Source: Spirirestis rafaelensis WJT71-NPBG6 (GTDB lineage Bacteria; Cyanobacteriota; Cyanobacteriia; Cyanobacteriales; Nostocaceae). Taken from it: a DNA stretch of 64,000 bases. Below the pieces are notes generated by a model. That model was not told the origin of the DNA. It did not search any database and saw nothing but the letters and a program-made list of their open reading frames with translations. The position numbers and the translations under genes are program-made. Shown here piece by piece: positions 41,018-50,800 of the stretch (positions are counted from its first letter, which is position 1; each line of letters starts with the position of its first letter). The stretch is from assembly GCA_019359015.1 (NCBI GenBank), contig JAHHID010000033.1, positions 1 through 64,000 of the forward strand, read 5' to 3'.

Positions 41018-43987
41018 ATGACTTACTCAGTAGCCAGCAATCAAGTACATGAATTTCTAGAGCAAACTTTTCCGTTCAATCAACTCAACCCCCAGCAGCT
41101 ACACACAGTCACAACTAAATGTCAACTTGTACGCTATCGCACTGGACAGCCGTTATTTGTCCGGGAAACTATGCCGACTCAGGTGGCGATTATTTATGAA
41201 GGAAAAGTCAGGTTGTTGGGCTATGACCAACGTACACAAAAACCTGCGAGTTTGCAAGTAGTGGGTGCAGGAGAAATTCTCGGTTGGGTGGGATTGGTGC
41301 GGGGAGTACCTTGTGAAATAGCGATCGCTTCTACCGAAGTAGTATGCATTACCTTAGCTGCGGCAGATTTTCTCGATTTAATCGCATCTGAGCCGTTATT
41401 TGCTGAAACCTTAAGTAACACATGTGTCCTGAGTGAACTGTTTGAATTATTGAGTGTTGAACTTCACCGACAAGCAGACGCAAACACAAATCTCAAAGAA
41501 TTGGCTTTGAAAATTTGGCAAGATGTAACTGTTATCAACTTGTCTAAAGGTAAAGTTAATATTTCTCAGTTAGATCCGCAACGAGTTTGGCTTGTTAGTA
41601 GTGGTGCAGTTGAGAATTTTGCTACTGGTAGCCGTTTAGATTTCGATGGTGTAGGACAATTCTTAAGAGTTTCTGGAATACGCGGTGCTAGATTACTAGG
41701 TTTACCAAAAGAGGAGGGAGAGGAGAAGAAAAAGTACGCAAACATCTCCCGCACAACGGTTCTTCCACTCCTCCACTCCTCCATTCCTTATGCTTCCGAT
41801 GAACCCCCAATATCGTCATCAGAAACCAATACGGGACAAACTAAATTTCCCTATGTGCGTGGAAGCGGTGCTATTGATGCACCTCTAGCTTGCTTGCAAA
41901 TGTTAAGTAAGTATTTTGACATTTCTTTTCGCCGAGATTTGATTCGCAAAGTCCTACAAAACCAACTGAAAGCAGCAGATAATATTTCTTTGCAAGTTGC
42001 AGGTGCTGTAGTAGAAATGATTGGCTTGCGTACACAATTAGTGCAAGTTCCTGTTACTGCTATTCATCGGGTTAAACCACCAGCACTAATTCGATATAAT
42101 GATAGCTTTGCTATTCTCTATAGCATTACAGAAAAAGAAATAGTGCTAGGAATTCCTGAATCAGGAGTTACCCGCAGAAAAATCCGTGATTTTAGCGAGG
42201 TTTGCGGAAATGAATGTCAAGTACTTCTGCTACAACCACCTCTAAATAAAGCAAAAGAGAAATTTAGCCTCAAATGGTTTCTACCATCAATTTATAAATA
42301 TCGCCGAGTTTTAACAGAAGTCTTAATTGCTTCGGCTTTTGTTCAGTTATTTGGTTTAGCAAACCCGATTATTACTCAAGTAATTATTGATAAAGTGCTT
42401 GTGCAAAAAAGCCTAGATACACTAGATATTTTAGGCATATTTTTGCTGGGTGTGGGCGTATTTGAAGCTTTGCTTACTACCCTTCGTACTTATTTATTTG
42501 TTGATACTACTAACCGCATTGATTTAAGTCTTGGTTCAGAAGTAATCGACCATTTACTAAAACTTCCTTTATCATTCTTTGAAAAGCGTCGCATTGGTGA
42601 ATTTGCTGGTCGCATGAATGAACTGGAAAATATTCGTTCTTTTCTTACTGGAACTGCTTTAACAGTTGTTTTAGATGCAATTTTCTCGGTAATTTATATA
42701 GCCGTCATGCTGTTTTACAGTTGGACTTTAACACTTGTGGCTTTAGCAACAGTTCCTTTGTTTGCTTTGTTAACCATGAGTGTTTCTCCGATTGTGCGAC
42801 AACAGTTAAAACATAAAGCTGAACGTTATGCCGATACTCAATCTTATTTTGTCGAAGTTCTTTCGGGAATTCAAACAATTAAAGCCCAAAACATTGAATT
42901 AAAATCTCGCTGGCAATGGCAACAGCGCCATGTTAAATATATTAGTGCTGGCTTCAAAAACGTTATTACATCTAGTACAGCTAGTTCTATTAGCGGCTTT
43001 TTAAATAAATTCTCTGGCTTTCTGTTGCTGTGGGTTGGTGCACATCTAGTTTTAGCCAATCAGTTGACTTTAGGACAGTTAATTGCTTTCCGCATGATTG
43101 CAGGGTATGTAACTAGCCCGCTGCTGCGTTTAATTCAACTTTGGCAGAATTTCCAAGAAACAGCTTTATCGATTGAACGTTTAGGTGATGTTCTCGATGC
43201 TCCTCAAGAAATTGATGAAGCTAATAGTAAAAATATCAGTCTACCGGAAATTAAGGGTACTGTTAACTATGAAGGAATTTCTTTCGGATTTAATCCGAGT
43301 GTATCTTTGCAATTAAAGAATATTAATTTAGAAATTACTGCGGGTTCGTTTGTCGGAATTGTTGGTCAAAGTGGTTCAGGTAAAAGTACTTTAACAAAGT
43401 TACTCCAACGTCTTTATGAACCAACATCAGGGAGAGTAAAAATTGATGGCTATGATATTAGCAAAGTCGAACTTTATTCGCTGCGTCGTCAAATTGGTAC
43501 TGTACTTCAAGATACCCTATTATTTAGCGGGACGATTCAGGAAAATATTGCTTTAACTAATCCCGAAGCGAGTTCTGAAGAAATAATTGAAGCGGCAAAA
43601 ATTGCTGATGCTCATGATTTTATTATGTCACTGCCCAATGGGTACAACACAATCGTGGGAGAAAGAGGTTCAGCATTATCTGGGGGACAGAGACAACGGA
43701 TTGCGATCGCTCGCACTGTGATGCAAAATCCCAGCTTATTAATTCTCGACGAAGCAACCAGCGCCCTTGATTATAATTCCGAACGCCAAGTGTGTCAAAA
43801 CTTAGCTGAAGCTTTTCGCGATCGCACAGTCTTTTTTATCACCCATCGTCTTACTACCGTCAAAAATGCCGATGTGATTTTAGTCATGGATCAAGGTGCG
43901 ATCGTTGAACGAGGTACTCACAGCGAATTAATGGCGCTAAAAGGACGTTATTTCTGCCTTTACCAACAACAAGAATCACAGCTTTAA
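41018..43987 (+). CDS. Type I secretion ABC exporter with cNMP-binding and inactive C39-like domains
   Basis: 989 residues. The N-terminal cyclic-nucleotide-binding-like domain is about 12-135 (FPFNQLNPQQLHTVTTKCQL, GEILGWVGLVRGVPCEIAIA). The C39-like domain is about 275-420: in GAIDAPLACLQML the catalytic Cys position is Ala288, and the His position (DSFAILY) is also lost, as in HlyB-type domains that bind but do not cut the substrate. Six membrane helices follow (about 430-720) and then an ABC domain (about 745-985) with GQSGSGKSTL, LSGGQRQRIAIAR and LLILDEATSALD. It exports unfolded RTX proteins with HlyD. Full length. Confidence 0.93.
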   Translation: MTYSVASNQVHEFLEQTFPFNQLNPQQLHTVTTKCQLVRYRTGQPLFVRETMPTQVAIIYEGKVRLLGYDQRTQKPASLQVVGAGEILGWVGLVRGVPCEIAIASTEVVCITLAAADFLDLIASEPLFAETLSNTCVLSELFELLSVELHRQADANTNLKELALKIWQDVTVINLSKGKVNISQLDPQRVWLVSSGAVENFATGSRLDFDGVGQFLRVSGIRGARLLGLPKEEGEEKKKYANISRTTVLPLLHSSIPYASDEPPISSSETNTGQTKFPYVRGSGAIDAPLACLQMLSKYFDISFRRDLIRKVLQNQLKAADNISLQVAGAVVEMIGLRTQLVQVPVTAIHRVKPPALIRYNDSFAILYSITEKEIVLGIPESGVTRRKIRDFSEVCGNECQVLLLQPPLNKAKEKFSLKWFLPSIYKYRRVLTEVLIASAFVQLFGLANPIITQVIIDKVLVQKSLDTLDILGIFLLGVGVFEALLTTLRTYLFVDTTNRIDLSLGSEVIDHLLKLPLSFFEKRRIGEFAGRMNELENIRSFLTGTALTVVLDAIFSVIYIAVMLFYSWTLTLVALATVPLFALLTMSVSPIVRQQLKHKAERYADTQSYFVEVLSGIQTIKAQNIELKSRWQWQQRHVKYISAGFKNVITSSTASSISGFLNKFSGFLLLWVGAHLVLANQLTLGQLIAFRMIAGYVTSPLLRLIQLWQNFQETALSIERLGDVLDAPQEIDEANSKNISLPEIKGTVNYEGISFGFNPSVSLQLKNINLEITAGSFVGIVGQSGSGKSTLTKLLQRLYEPTSGRVKIDGYDISKVELYSLRRQIGTVLQDTLLFSGTIQENIALTNPEASSEEIIEAAKIADAHDFIMSLPNGYNTIVGERGSALSGGQRQRIAIARTVMQNPSLLILDEATSALDYNSERQVCQNLAEAFRDRTVFFITHRLTTVKNADVILVMDQGAIVERGTHSELMALKGRYFCLYQQQESQL

Positions 43988-44067
43988 GGAATAGGTAATA
44001 AAGACTAGAAAAAGAGTTATTACCAATGCCCAATGCCCAATGCCCAATTTAGAATTTACAATTTACA

Positions 44068-45708
44068 ATGAATATCCCATTTGAGCAATCTGTAATTTTA
44101 GAACGTCCAAAAACCTCATCAAGAATGTTTATTTGGCTGATAATTAGCCTTGCCACATCCGCAGTAACTTGGGCATCTCTTGCAAAAATCGAAGAAGCGA
44201 TTCCAGCAACTGGCAAATTAGAACCTCAAGGTTTTGTACAAGAAGTTAAAGCACCAACAGGAGGAGTAGTACGCGAAATTTATGTACAAGATGGACAACA
44301 AGTAAAAAAAGGACAGATCTTGCTAAACTTTGATACTACAGCGCCAAAAGCTGAATTAGAATCATTAAACAAAGTCAAGGAATCGTTGCAGAAAGAAAAT
44401 CAATTCTACACTACAGAAGTTGCTAACAGCAGTGTGATAGGTAAACCTTCAGATTTGCAAGTTTTGACGCAAGTTAAGGCTAAACTAAGAACTGAAAATC
44501 AGGCTTTTAAAGCTTTAGTATCAGGTGTTAATTTGCCGAATATTGGCGGTGAATTAAATGCCAATCAACAACTCGTAATGGCAAGTCGTGCAGAATTGCA
44601 ATCTCGTCAAACAGCTGGGCGATCGCAAGTTACTGAGTTACAAACACAACTTGCTCAAACACGAGAACAACTAACATCTGCCGAGAAGCAATTACCAATC
44701 GCTCAAGCGCAATTAGAAACTGCAAAAATACAATTAGCAACCGCTGAAGCACAATTACCAAAAGCCCAGGAACGTGCAGTAACAGCTAAACAGATTCTTT
44801 CTACAGATAAAAATATTCTTGAGAGAATGACTCCTTTAGCATCGCAAGGGGCTATCTCAATTGTACAAGCACAGCAGCAGCGGCAAAAAGTATTGACAAG
44901 ATATCAAGAAATATCATCAAGTGAAGCCGAAATTTTGACACGTCGTAAGGAAGTTGCTGCTAGCCAAAGTGAAATTAGCAATCGCAAAAGTGAAATTGTC
45001 CACAGTCTAGGGGAAATAGCCCGGATGAAAAAAGAAGAACAGCGTATTGATGCGACAATTGCTAAGGCACAAGCAGAGTTACAAAATACTGTTGATTTAA
45101 CTACCAAAGAAGTCTTAACGAGAATTACCGAAAATGACAAAAAAATTGCCGAAATTGATAGTCAACTCAGTCGAGCCAGATTAGAGAACCAAAAAAAGAT
45201 TGATGAAATTGATGCTCAAATCAGCAAAGCAAAATTATCTCTTGAATATCAAGAACTTCGCGCTCCTGCGGATGGGGTAGTATTTAATTTACAAGCACAC
45301 TCAGCCGGATTTGTGGCAAATTCGACTCAGCCAATTTTAACTGTTGTCCCCAATGAAAATTTAGTAGCTAATGTTTTTTTGACCAATAAAGATATTGGAT
45401 TTGTCAGAGATGGCATGGAAGCTAGTATTAATATAGAATCTTTTCCGGAAAGCGAATTTGGCAGCGTTACAGGTAAATTGATTTGGGTAGGTTCTGATGC
45501 TTTACCTCCTACTCAAGAAAGACCTTTCTACAATTTTCCGGCGAAAATTAAGCTAGAGAGTAAGTCATTATCAGTTAATGGTAAGAAACTACCTCTACAA
45601 TCTGGCATGGCGGTTAATTGTAGTATCAAAGTACGAAAACGCACTGTTTTGAGCATTTTTACAGATATGTTTGATAAGAAAGTGAAGAGTTTAGAAACTG
45701 TGAGATAA
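44068..45708 (+). CDS. HlyD-family membrane fusion protein
   Basis: 546 residues. A short cytoplasmic start is followed by one membrane segment (MFIWLIISLATSAVTWASLA, about 20-40). The first half of a biotinyl-lipoyl-like hairpin is VKAPTGGVVREIYVQDGQQV (about 68-87), and a very long alpha-helical coiled coil (about 95-390, Gln/Glu/Ala-rich) follows. The second lipoyl half (LRAPADGVVFNLQAHSAGFV) and a beta-barrel domain with RDGMEASINIESFP end the protein. It links the inner-membrane exporter to an outer-membrane TolC-type channel, which is not in the window. 80 bp after the exporter, with short TGCCCAA repeats in the gap. Confidence 0.93.
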   Translation: MNIPFEQSVILERPKTSSRMFIWLIISLATSAVTWASLAKIEEAIPATGKLEPQGFVQEVKAPTGGVVREIYVQDGQQVKKGQILLNFDTTAPKAELESLNKVKESLQKENQFYTTEVANSSVIGKPSDLQVLTQVKAKLRTENQAFKALVSGVNLPNIGGELNANQQLVMASRAELQSRQTAGRSQVTELQTQLAQTREQLTSAEKQLPIAQAQLETAKIQLATAEAQLPKAQERAVTAKQILSTDKNILERMTPLASQGAISIVQAQQQRQKVLTRYQEISSSEAEILTRRKEVAASQSEISNRKSEIVHSLGEIARMKKEEQRIDATIAKAQAELQNTVDLTTKEVLTRITENDKKIAEIDSQLSRARLENQKKIDEIDAQISKAKLSLEYQELRAPADGVVFNLQAHSAGFVANSTQPILTVVPNENLVANVFLTNKDIGFVRDGMEASINIESFPESEFGSVTGKLIWVGSDALPPTQERPFYNFPAKIKLESKSLSVNGKKLPLQSGMAVNCSIKVRKRTVLSIFTDMFDKKVKSLETVR

Positions 45709-45769
45709 ATATGGGTAAATTTTGAATCTTAGCTTTATTCACCCCATACGCTTTTATGCACATGTTTGG

Positions 45770-45895
45770 GGTCGCCCTCAGGCTGGAAGCCTGGGGCTAC
45801 ACGAGCCAAGTCCGCCTGCGCGGACTACGGAAAATTAAGGTTTTCAGCCCACGAAGGTGGGCTTTGTTCGTATAGCCACACCCTTCTAGAGTGTT
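45770..45895. repeat. REP-like palindromic repeat (copy 3)
   Basis: CCTCAGGCTGGAAGCCTGGG, then GGCTACACGAGCC, GTCCGCCTGCGCGGAC and CAGCCCACGAAGGTGGGCT, and the closing TTTGTTCGTATAGCC. The element shares its left part with the copy at 13705-13810. A minus-strand frame across it (45797-45991) is not a gene. Confidence 0.65.
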
Positions 45896-45990
45896 GGGGC
45901 TTGGTGCAAGATGTGAAATAAGAAAGAAAGTTAATAGTTTAGACACATTTAGGCAACTAAGTATTAAAACATGATTTATCGCGTCTGCCA

Positions 45991-46458
45991 CTACTTTATA
46001 AATACAGTTACTATTCCAATTACAGCGCTTATAAAGCCTATCAAGCCTACTAATCCGCTAATGATAGGATTTTCTTTGATTAACTCAATGACTGCTGTTA
46101 TATAGTTTCCATAAATATCTTTCCAACTAGAGTTTGTTTTTAGTGAGCCATCAGCAGAACGTTCAACTATATTTGCAAAAACATCAACTTTTCGCAGAGT
46201 TGACTGGTGAAGCTTGACATATTGTTTGTTAATGAAAGCATCAGCTTCAGCCTTGCCATCTAGGAAATCTTTATGTGTTATGTGATTTTTTTCAATTATC
46301 TTTTGAAGCCGAGGATGTGAAATATAACTAATACCATAAATAGAAATTAGTAAACGAGATAAATCAACCAATTTAGATTCATTTATTTCTTCAGGATTTC
46401 CTTTAAGAACTTTATAACGGTGAGCTAGCGCCGGAAATCCATAATTGATATCTCTCAT
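45991..46458 (-). CDS. Hypothetical protein with C-terminal membrane anchor
   Basis: 155 residues, not recognised. It is a mostly helical soluble part with DFLDGKAEADAFINKQYVKL, followed by one C-terminal membrane segment (NPIISGLVGLIGFISAVIGI, about 128-150), so possibly a tail-anchored protein. Its ATG overlaps the stop of the histidine kinase by 4 bp (ATGA), which suggests coupled translation. The junction is also where the kinase's receiver domain is cut, so the arrangement may be the result of a rearrangement rather than an old operon. Confidence 0.6.
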   Translation of the reverse strand: MRDINYGFPALAHRYKVLKGNPEEINESKLVDLSRLLISIYGISYISHPRLQKIIEKNHITHKDFLDGKAEADAFINKQYVKLHQSTLRKVDVFANIVERSADGSLKTNSSWKDIYGNYITAVIELIKENPIISGLVGLIGFISAVIGIVTVFIK

Positions 46459-49400
46459 ACGATCGCTTCAGAACCATTTTCAGCTGCACGAGTTTCAAAC
46501 CCAACCGTATTAAATAACTGCGTTAATAAATCGCAATTTTCTTTACGGTCATCTACCACTAAAATACGATATACAGGTTGACCTGGTACTAAAGCGATCG
46601 CCTTTTCTTGAGACGCTGCTGGTGCAACTTCAGATGACTGTGCCAGTTCAATTTTGACATCAAAAAAGAAAGTTGAGCCGCGACCTACTGCACTTTCTAA
46701 GTGGATATCACCCCCCATTAACTGCACAAATTGACGGCTAATAGTCAATCCCAGTCCTGTACCTTCTCTAATTTTGGCAGCACTTGCAGTCTGAACAAAC
46801 GGCTGAAACAGCTTGTCTAATTCGTCTGGTGCAATTCCCTTACCAGTATCTTCAATTTCAAATACTAGGGCATTGGGCATTTCCCCTTTAACCTTTTCCC
46901 CTCCTATTTCCCCATTGCTTAATTGCACGCGCAGCATTATCCTCCCTGTATCTGTAAATTTGATGGCATTTCCCAACAGATTTATCAAAACTTGCCGTAG
47001 CTTGCCTTCGTCTGCGAGGATATATTGCGGTAAATTTGGGGCAAGTTCCATTTGTAGTGATAGCTTTTTTGCCTCAGCTCGTACTTGGAACATCTCCTGA
47101 ATCGTTTGTAACAACTGATGCAGGTCAAAGGATACTGGATTAAGAACGATGCGTCCAGCTTCGATTTTGGACATTTCCAGCACATCGTTAATTAAGTTGA
47201 GCAGATGTTCTCCGCTACGATTAATAGTAGAGAGCCAGTCTCGCTGACGATCGCTGAGGGTAGTGTCTCGTTCCATCAACTGGGCAAAACCCAGGATAGC
47301 ATTTAGTGGCGTTCGCAGTTCATGGCTCATGTTTGCTAAAAAGGCGCTTTTAGAACGATTAGCAGTTTCAGCAGCTTCTTTTGCTATTCTCAAGGCTTCT
47401 TCTGTTTGATGACGCCACCGTCCAATCGCAATTACTTCGCTTACTCGTTCTAATAACTTAATTTCCTCTTGGTTCCAGGATTTAGAAGTGTTGATAATAT
47501 CCAATTCTAAAAATCCAACTACTCTGCCAGAGTGAATTGTCGGTACAGCCACTACCGAATGAATAATTTCTTCTTGTGGAAGTGATTTTTCTTCTACCGC
47601 CTCTGGTAGAATCTCTTCATCAATATCGGAGACTTGTAAGCCTTGTACGGGGTTGCCGTCGAGAATTTGGTTGTAGAACCAGGGAAACATCTCAAAAGGT
47701 GATTCTTTATCGATGCTGGCTACAAATTCTAGATTAGCAGCACGCCACTCATGAACTTTGTAAAACTGGTTGTTTGACTCTAAGTATTCAAAGATACGAC
47801 TTTGTTGAGCGCCCATAAACTCAGCGATCGCTTGCAAGGTAAAATTAATAGCGGTGTCTGCGTCTTGGTCGATAAACTGCCGAGAAATGCTGTTGAGCAA
47901 ACGGTCTACCTGAGAGCGGTATTGCAGTGCTGTTTCGGCTTGCTTGCGTTCGGTCAGATCGTAGATTACCGCTTGTAGTAGCTGGCGATCGCCTACTTTA
48001 ACCCCAGTTAACCATACCTCAGCCGGAAGCTCTGTCCCATCAGCGCGGCAGTAAAGCCACTCAAAGCGGTTACTGCCTTGCTCAAAAGCGACAGCTATCT
48101 GCCGATTGGCAAGATTAAAAGAGTCTTCACCATTGGGTTGCAATGGTGGTGAGACTTCAGCAGGGTGCTTGCCCAAAATCTCTTGACGAGAAACGCCGAA
48201 GAGCTGTTCGGCTGCCAGGTTACAATCAAAAGGAGTTCCTTCCTCCATCAGCACCATAGCAGCACTGTTTGATTCGTAAAGCCCTCGAAATCTCGCTTCT
48301 GATTGTCGCAATGATTGCTCTACCTGCTTACGCTCAGTGATATCACGGAAGTACCAAATTCTGCCGTAACAATCTCCTGTTGGCGATCGCACAGATGCCG
48401 AATAGCGGTCTAGAGTCTTTCCATCCTTCATGATAATTTCATCCTGGCTAACTACCTCTGGATGGGCGTATAAATACTCAATTTTTGTTAAAAACTCTTG
48501 CCCTTGTTCGACTTTATCGATTACCGACTCCAACAATTGCTGATCGCTGGCGCTTTGGATGAGTGTTTCTGGTACTTGCCATAGCTGACAAAATCGCTGA
48601 TTGTAGGATACAAGTTGATTGTTTTCATCAACAATTAAAATTCCGTCGATGGAAGCTTCTTGTTGAGCTTTGAGGATAGCATTGCTACGGTGCAAATCAG
48701 CTTCGGTTTGCTTGCGATGGGTAATGTCAGTAACTACAGCCTCAATGCAGGATTCTTCGAGATTCAGACGTAATGAAAACAACCCCCAGCGCACCGAGCC
48801 ATTACATTGGCGATACTGAATCTCGATGTTATTAACTACGCCTTTTTGATGGAGTTCAGTTAATATTGCAGTGCGATCGCTTGGGTTAACATAAATATCA
48901 GGGGCAAATGTTTTCCCAATCACTTCTGCTGGACAACTGTAACCAAATAAATCGGCACAACGTTGGTTAGCATCCAGAAACAACCCATCCTCAAGTCGGC
49001 TGCGGAAAATACCTACCTGAGAATTCTCAAAAATATGCCGGAACTTTTGTTCGCTTAGTCGCAGTGCTAACTCCACCTGTTTACGCTCTGCGATCACACG
49101 CGATACACTCAGCAGCAGTAAGTTACCATTAGCATCTTGTGACGTACTTATGTTGGTAGCGTGCCACTGCCAGCTATTATCTTTGAGTCTGACTCGATAC
49201 TCAATTCCTGACTGCTTTTCACCTGTTGTCACCACCTTTTGGAATGCTTCTAAACATCTTGGTATGTCATCGGGATGAATGAAATTACTAAAAACTACAC
49301 CCTCTAACTCGCTGGTATCGTATCCTGTGAGGTTGAATAAATTGGGGGAGATGTAGCAAATGCGACCTTCTAAGTTAATCAGAGAAATTACGTCATTTGC

Positions 49401-50264
49401 ATTTTCGACGATGCGGCGGAATTTAGTCTCACTTTCGCTTAAAGCTGCTTCCGCTTGTGAACGTGCAGTAATATCTCGAAAGCTCCAAACACGCCCAATA
49501 ATTTCTCCGTTGTGCCATTGGGGTTGAGAGTAGCGATCAAAAACACGTCCATCTTTCATCTCTAGCAGATCAAAAGCTTCTTGTTCTGAGTATTTAAAGA
49601 AAAGTTCCTCAACCCTAGCAATAAAAGCTTCTGGATCTCGCGTTTGTTGAGACATGAACATGAATCGTTCATTGCTCTTTTGAGGCTGCAACAACGATTC
49701 AGGCAATGCCCACATTTGGAGGAACTTTTGATTAAAAACCGATACGTTAAAGTTCTGATTTACAACTATAATTCCATCAGCTGTAGACTCTAACGTCGCT
49801 TGCAGCAAAGATAGAGTTTGGGCTTGTTCTTGCTCTATTTGTAAGCGTTTTGCTTCAGAGCGTTTTGCTTTCGTGACATCGCGAATCACCATTACCGCCG
49901 ATTTGTTGCCTCCAGGCAGTTCGGCAAAGTTGCCACATATTTCTAAAATTAGAGAGCGATCATCTTGCTGAAACTCGTATTCTTCTGCTGCTTGATATTC
50001 TCCCCTTAGCACCTTGAGATCAGGATAAAACTCTGGTGAAACAGTTATCCCTGCTTGCTTCAAAGGTAACAAACCACTTAGTTTGGCATTTAGCACCAAA
50101 ATGTGAGGTTTGTTTACTAGTTTATCGAAAGCTGCATTGCACCATTCCACCTTTCCATCTTGACCTGTCCAGGCAATAGCATCAGCGATCGCCCCTAATG
50201 CTAGTTCCATTTTGCCCAGAGTCGCCCGTAACTGATTAACCAAACCTGTTAAATCAATATCCAT
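46455..50264 (-). CDS. Multi-PAS/GAF sensor histidine kinase with truncated receiver domain
   Basis: 1269 residues. About six PAS domains lie in the first 790 residues (repeated FRDITERKQ/VTKAKR-type PAC endings), then a GAF domain (about 800-950), HisKA with the phospho-His in LANMSHELRTPLNAILGFAQ, and HATPase_c (N box VLINLLGNAIKFTDTG, G boxes IEDTGKGIAPDEL and REGTGLGLTI). The C-terminus starts a receiver domain (YRILVVDDRKENCDLLTQLF) but stops after ENGSEAIV, about 40 residues in, before the phospho-Asp. So the receiver cannot work. The kinase core looks intact. Cytoplasmic, no membrane segment seen. Confidence 0.9.
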   Translation of the reverse strand: MDIDLTGLVNQLRATLGKMELALGAIADAIAWTGQDGKVEWCNAAFDKLVNKPHILVLNAKLSGLLPLKQAGITVSPEFYPDLKVLRGEYQAAEEYEFQQDDRSLILEICGNFAELPGGNKSAVMVIRDVTKAKRSEAKRLQIEQEQAQTLSLLQATLESTADGIIVVNQNFNVSVFNQKFLQMWALPESLLQPQKSNERFMFMSQQTRDPEAFIARVEELFFKYSEQEAFDLLEMKDGRVFDRYSQPQWHNGEIIGRVWSFRDITARSQAEAALSESETKFRRIVENANDVISLINLEGRICYISPNLFNLTGYDTSELEGVVFSNFIHPDDIPRCLEAFQKVVTTGEKQSGIEYRVRLKDNSWQWHATNISTSQDANGNLLLLSVSRVIAERKQVELALRLSEQKFRHIFENSQVGIFRSRLEDGLFLDANQRCADLFGYSCPAEVIGKTFAPDIYVNPSDRTAILTELHQKGVVNNIEIQYRQCNGSVRWGLFSLRLNLEESCIEAVVTDITHRKQTEADLHRSNAILKAQQEASIDGILIVDENNQLVSYNQRFCQLWQVPETLIQSASDQQLLESVIDKVEQGQEFLTKIEYLYAHPEVVSQDEIIMKDGKTLDRYSASVRSPTGDCYGRIWYFRDITERKQVEQSLRQSEARFRGLYESNSAAMVLMEEGTPFDCNLAAEQLFGVSRQEILGKHPAEVSPPLQPNGEDSFNLANRQIAVAFEQGSNRFEWLYCRADGTELPAEVWLTGVKVGDRQLLQAVIYDLTERKQAETALQYRSQVDRLLNSISRQFIDQDADTAINFTLQAIAEFMGAQQSRIFEYLESNNQFYKVHEWRAANLEFVASIDKESPFEMFPWFYNQILDGNPVQGLQVSDIDEEILPEAVEEKSLPQEEIIHSVVAVPTIHSGRVVGFLELDIINTSKSWNQEEIKLLERVSEVIAIGRWRHQTEEALRIAKEAAETANRSKSAFLANMSHELRTPLNAILGFAQLMERDTTLSDRQRDWLSTINRSGEHLLNLINDVLEMSKIEAGRIVLNPVSFDLHQLLQTIQEMFQVRAEAKKLSLQMELAPNLPQYILADEGKLRQVLINLLGNAIKFTDTGRIMLRVQLSNGEIGGEKVKGEMPNALVFEIEDTGKGIAPDELDKLFQPFVQTASAAKIREGTGLGLTISRQFVQLMGGDIHLESAVGRGSTFFFDVKIELAQSSEVAPAASQEKAIALVPGQPVYRILVVDDRKENCDLLTQLFNTVGFETRAAENGSEAIV

Positions 50265-50279
50265 TGGGAAAATCCTTTT

Positions 50280-50440
50280 AGGAATAGGGAATTAGGCATG
50301 GGGCATTGGGAATTAGGCATAGGGCATAGGGCATTGGGCATGGGGCATTGGGGAGAGTGAATTAAATTCTTCCTTGTCTCCTTGTCCCCCTATCTCCCCC
50401 TGCCTCCCTCCTGCCCCCCTGCCTGCACCCCTGTCTCCCC
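50280..50440. repeat. Heptamer-type repeats upstream of the histidine kinase
   Basis: Tandem, degenerate units of GGGCATTGGGAATTAGGCAT and GGGCATA type (about 50290-50355) followed by pyrimidine-rich CCCCCTGCCTCC units (about 50380-50440). STRR-like low-complexity sequence between the kinase start and the lone PAS gene. Confidence 0.7.
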
Positions 50441-50452
50441 ATCTCCGGCACC

Positions 50453-50800
50453 CTAAAGTGGGCGCAGCATAGCCATAAATATCCACTCTCCTTGATGTTT
50501 TTCTGCCATAATTAGGTGTTCAGCTTCAATTTCTCTACCATCTTTAGTGATACCGACTAGACGAAGCGGGTGATTAAGGATAGTTGACTTTTCGGTAGTG
50601 AGAAAGCGGGAAAAACCCAGATGGTGGGGAGCGTGAAAACCATTTGGAATAATTACCGTAATCATCTGACCGTGAATTTCAGTTATACTCCAGCCAAAAA
50701 CCGAGGTAAAACAATCATTCACATAGGTGACGAACCCTTGGCGATCGGTGATCACAATGGGCACGTCTTTTTCCTCCTTCATTTCACTAAAGGTTTTCAT
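50453..50800 (-). CDS. Single-domain PAS protein
   Basis: 115 residues from the ATG at 50800; a GTG four codons upstream is an alternative. It is one PAS domain: VPIVITDRQGFVTYVNDCFT, GWSITEIHGQMITVIIPNGF, then the core end RLVGITKDGREIEAEHLIMA. No output domain, so it may act as a sensor subunit in trans, plausibly with the PAS histidine kinase encoded 189 bp downstream on the same strand (inference). HAPHHLGFSRFL contains several His residues, as seen in some ligand-binding PAS domains. Confidence 0.8.
   Translation of the reverse strand: MKTFSEMKEEKDVPIVITDRQGFVTYVNDCFTSVFGWSITEIHGQMITVIIPNGFHAPHHLGFSRFLTTEKSTILNHPLRLVGITKDGREIEAEHLIMAEKHQGEWIFMAMLRPL

Noticed and set aside
37786-45708. 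Double-glycine peptide bacteriocin system
   Set aside because: The exporter's C39 domain lacks its catalytic Cys and no GG-leader peptide is seen nearby; an RTX-type substrate fits better.
45797-45991. 64-codon minus frame after the HlyD gene
   Set aside because: Composed mostly of the REP-like palindrome; no ribosome site.
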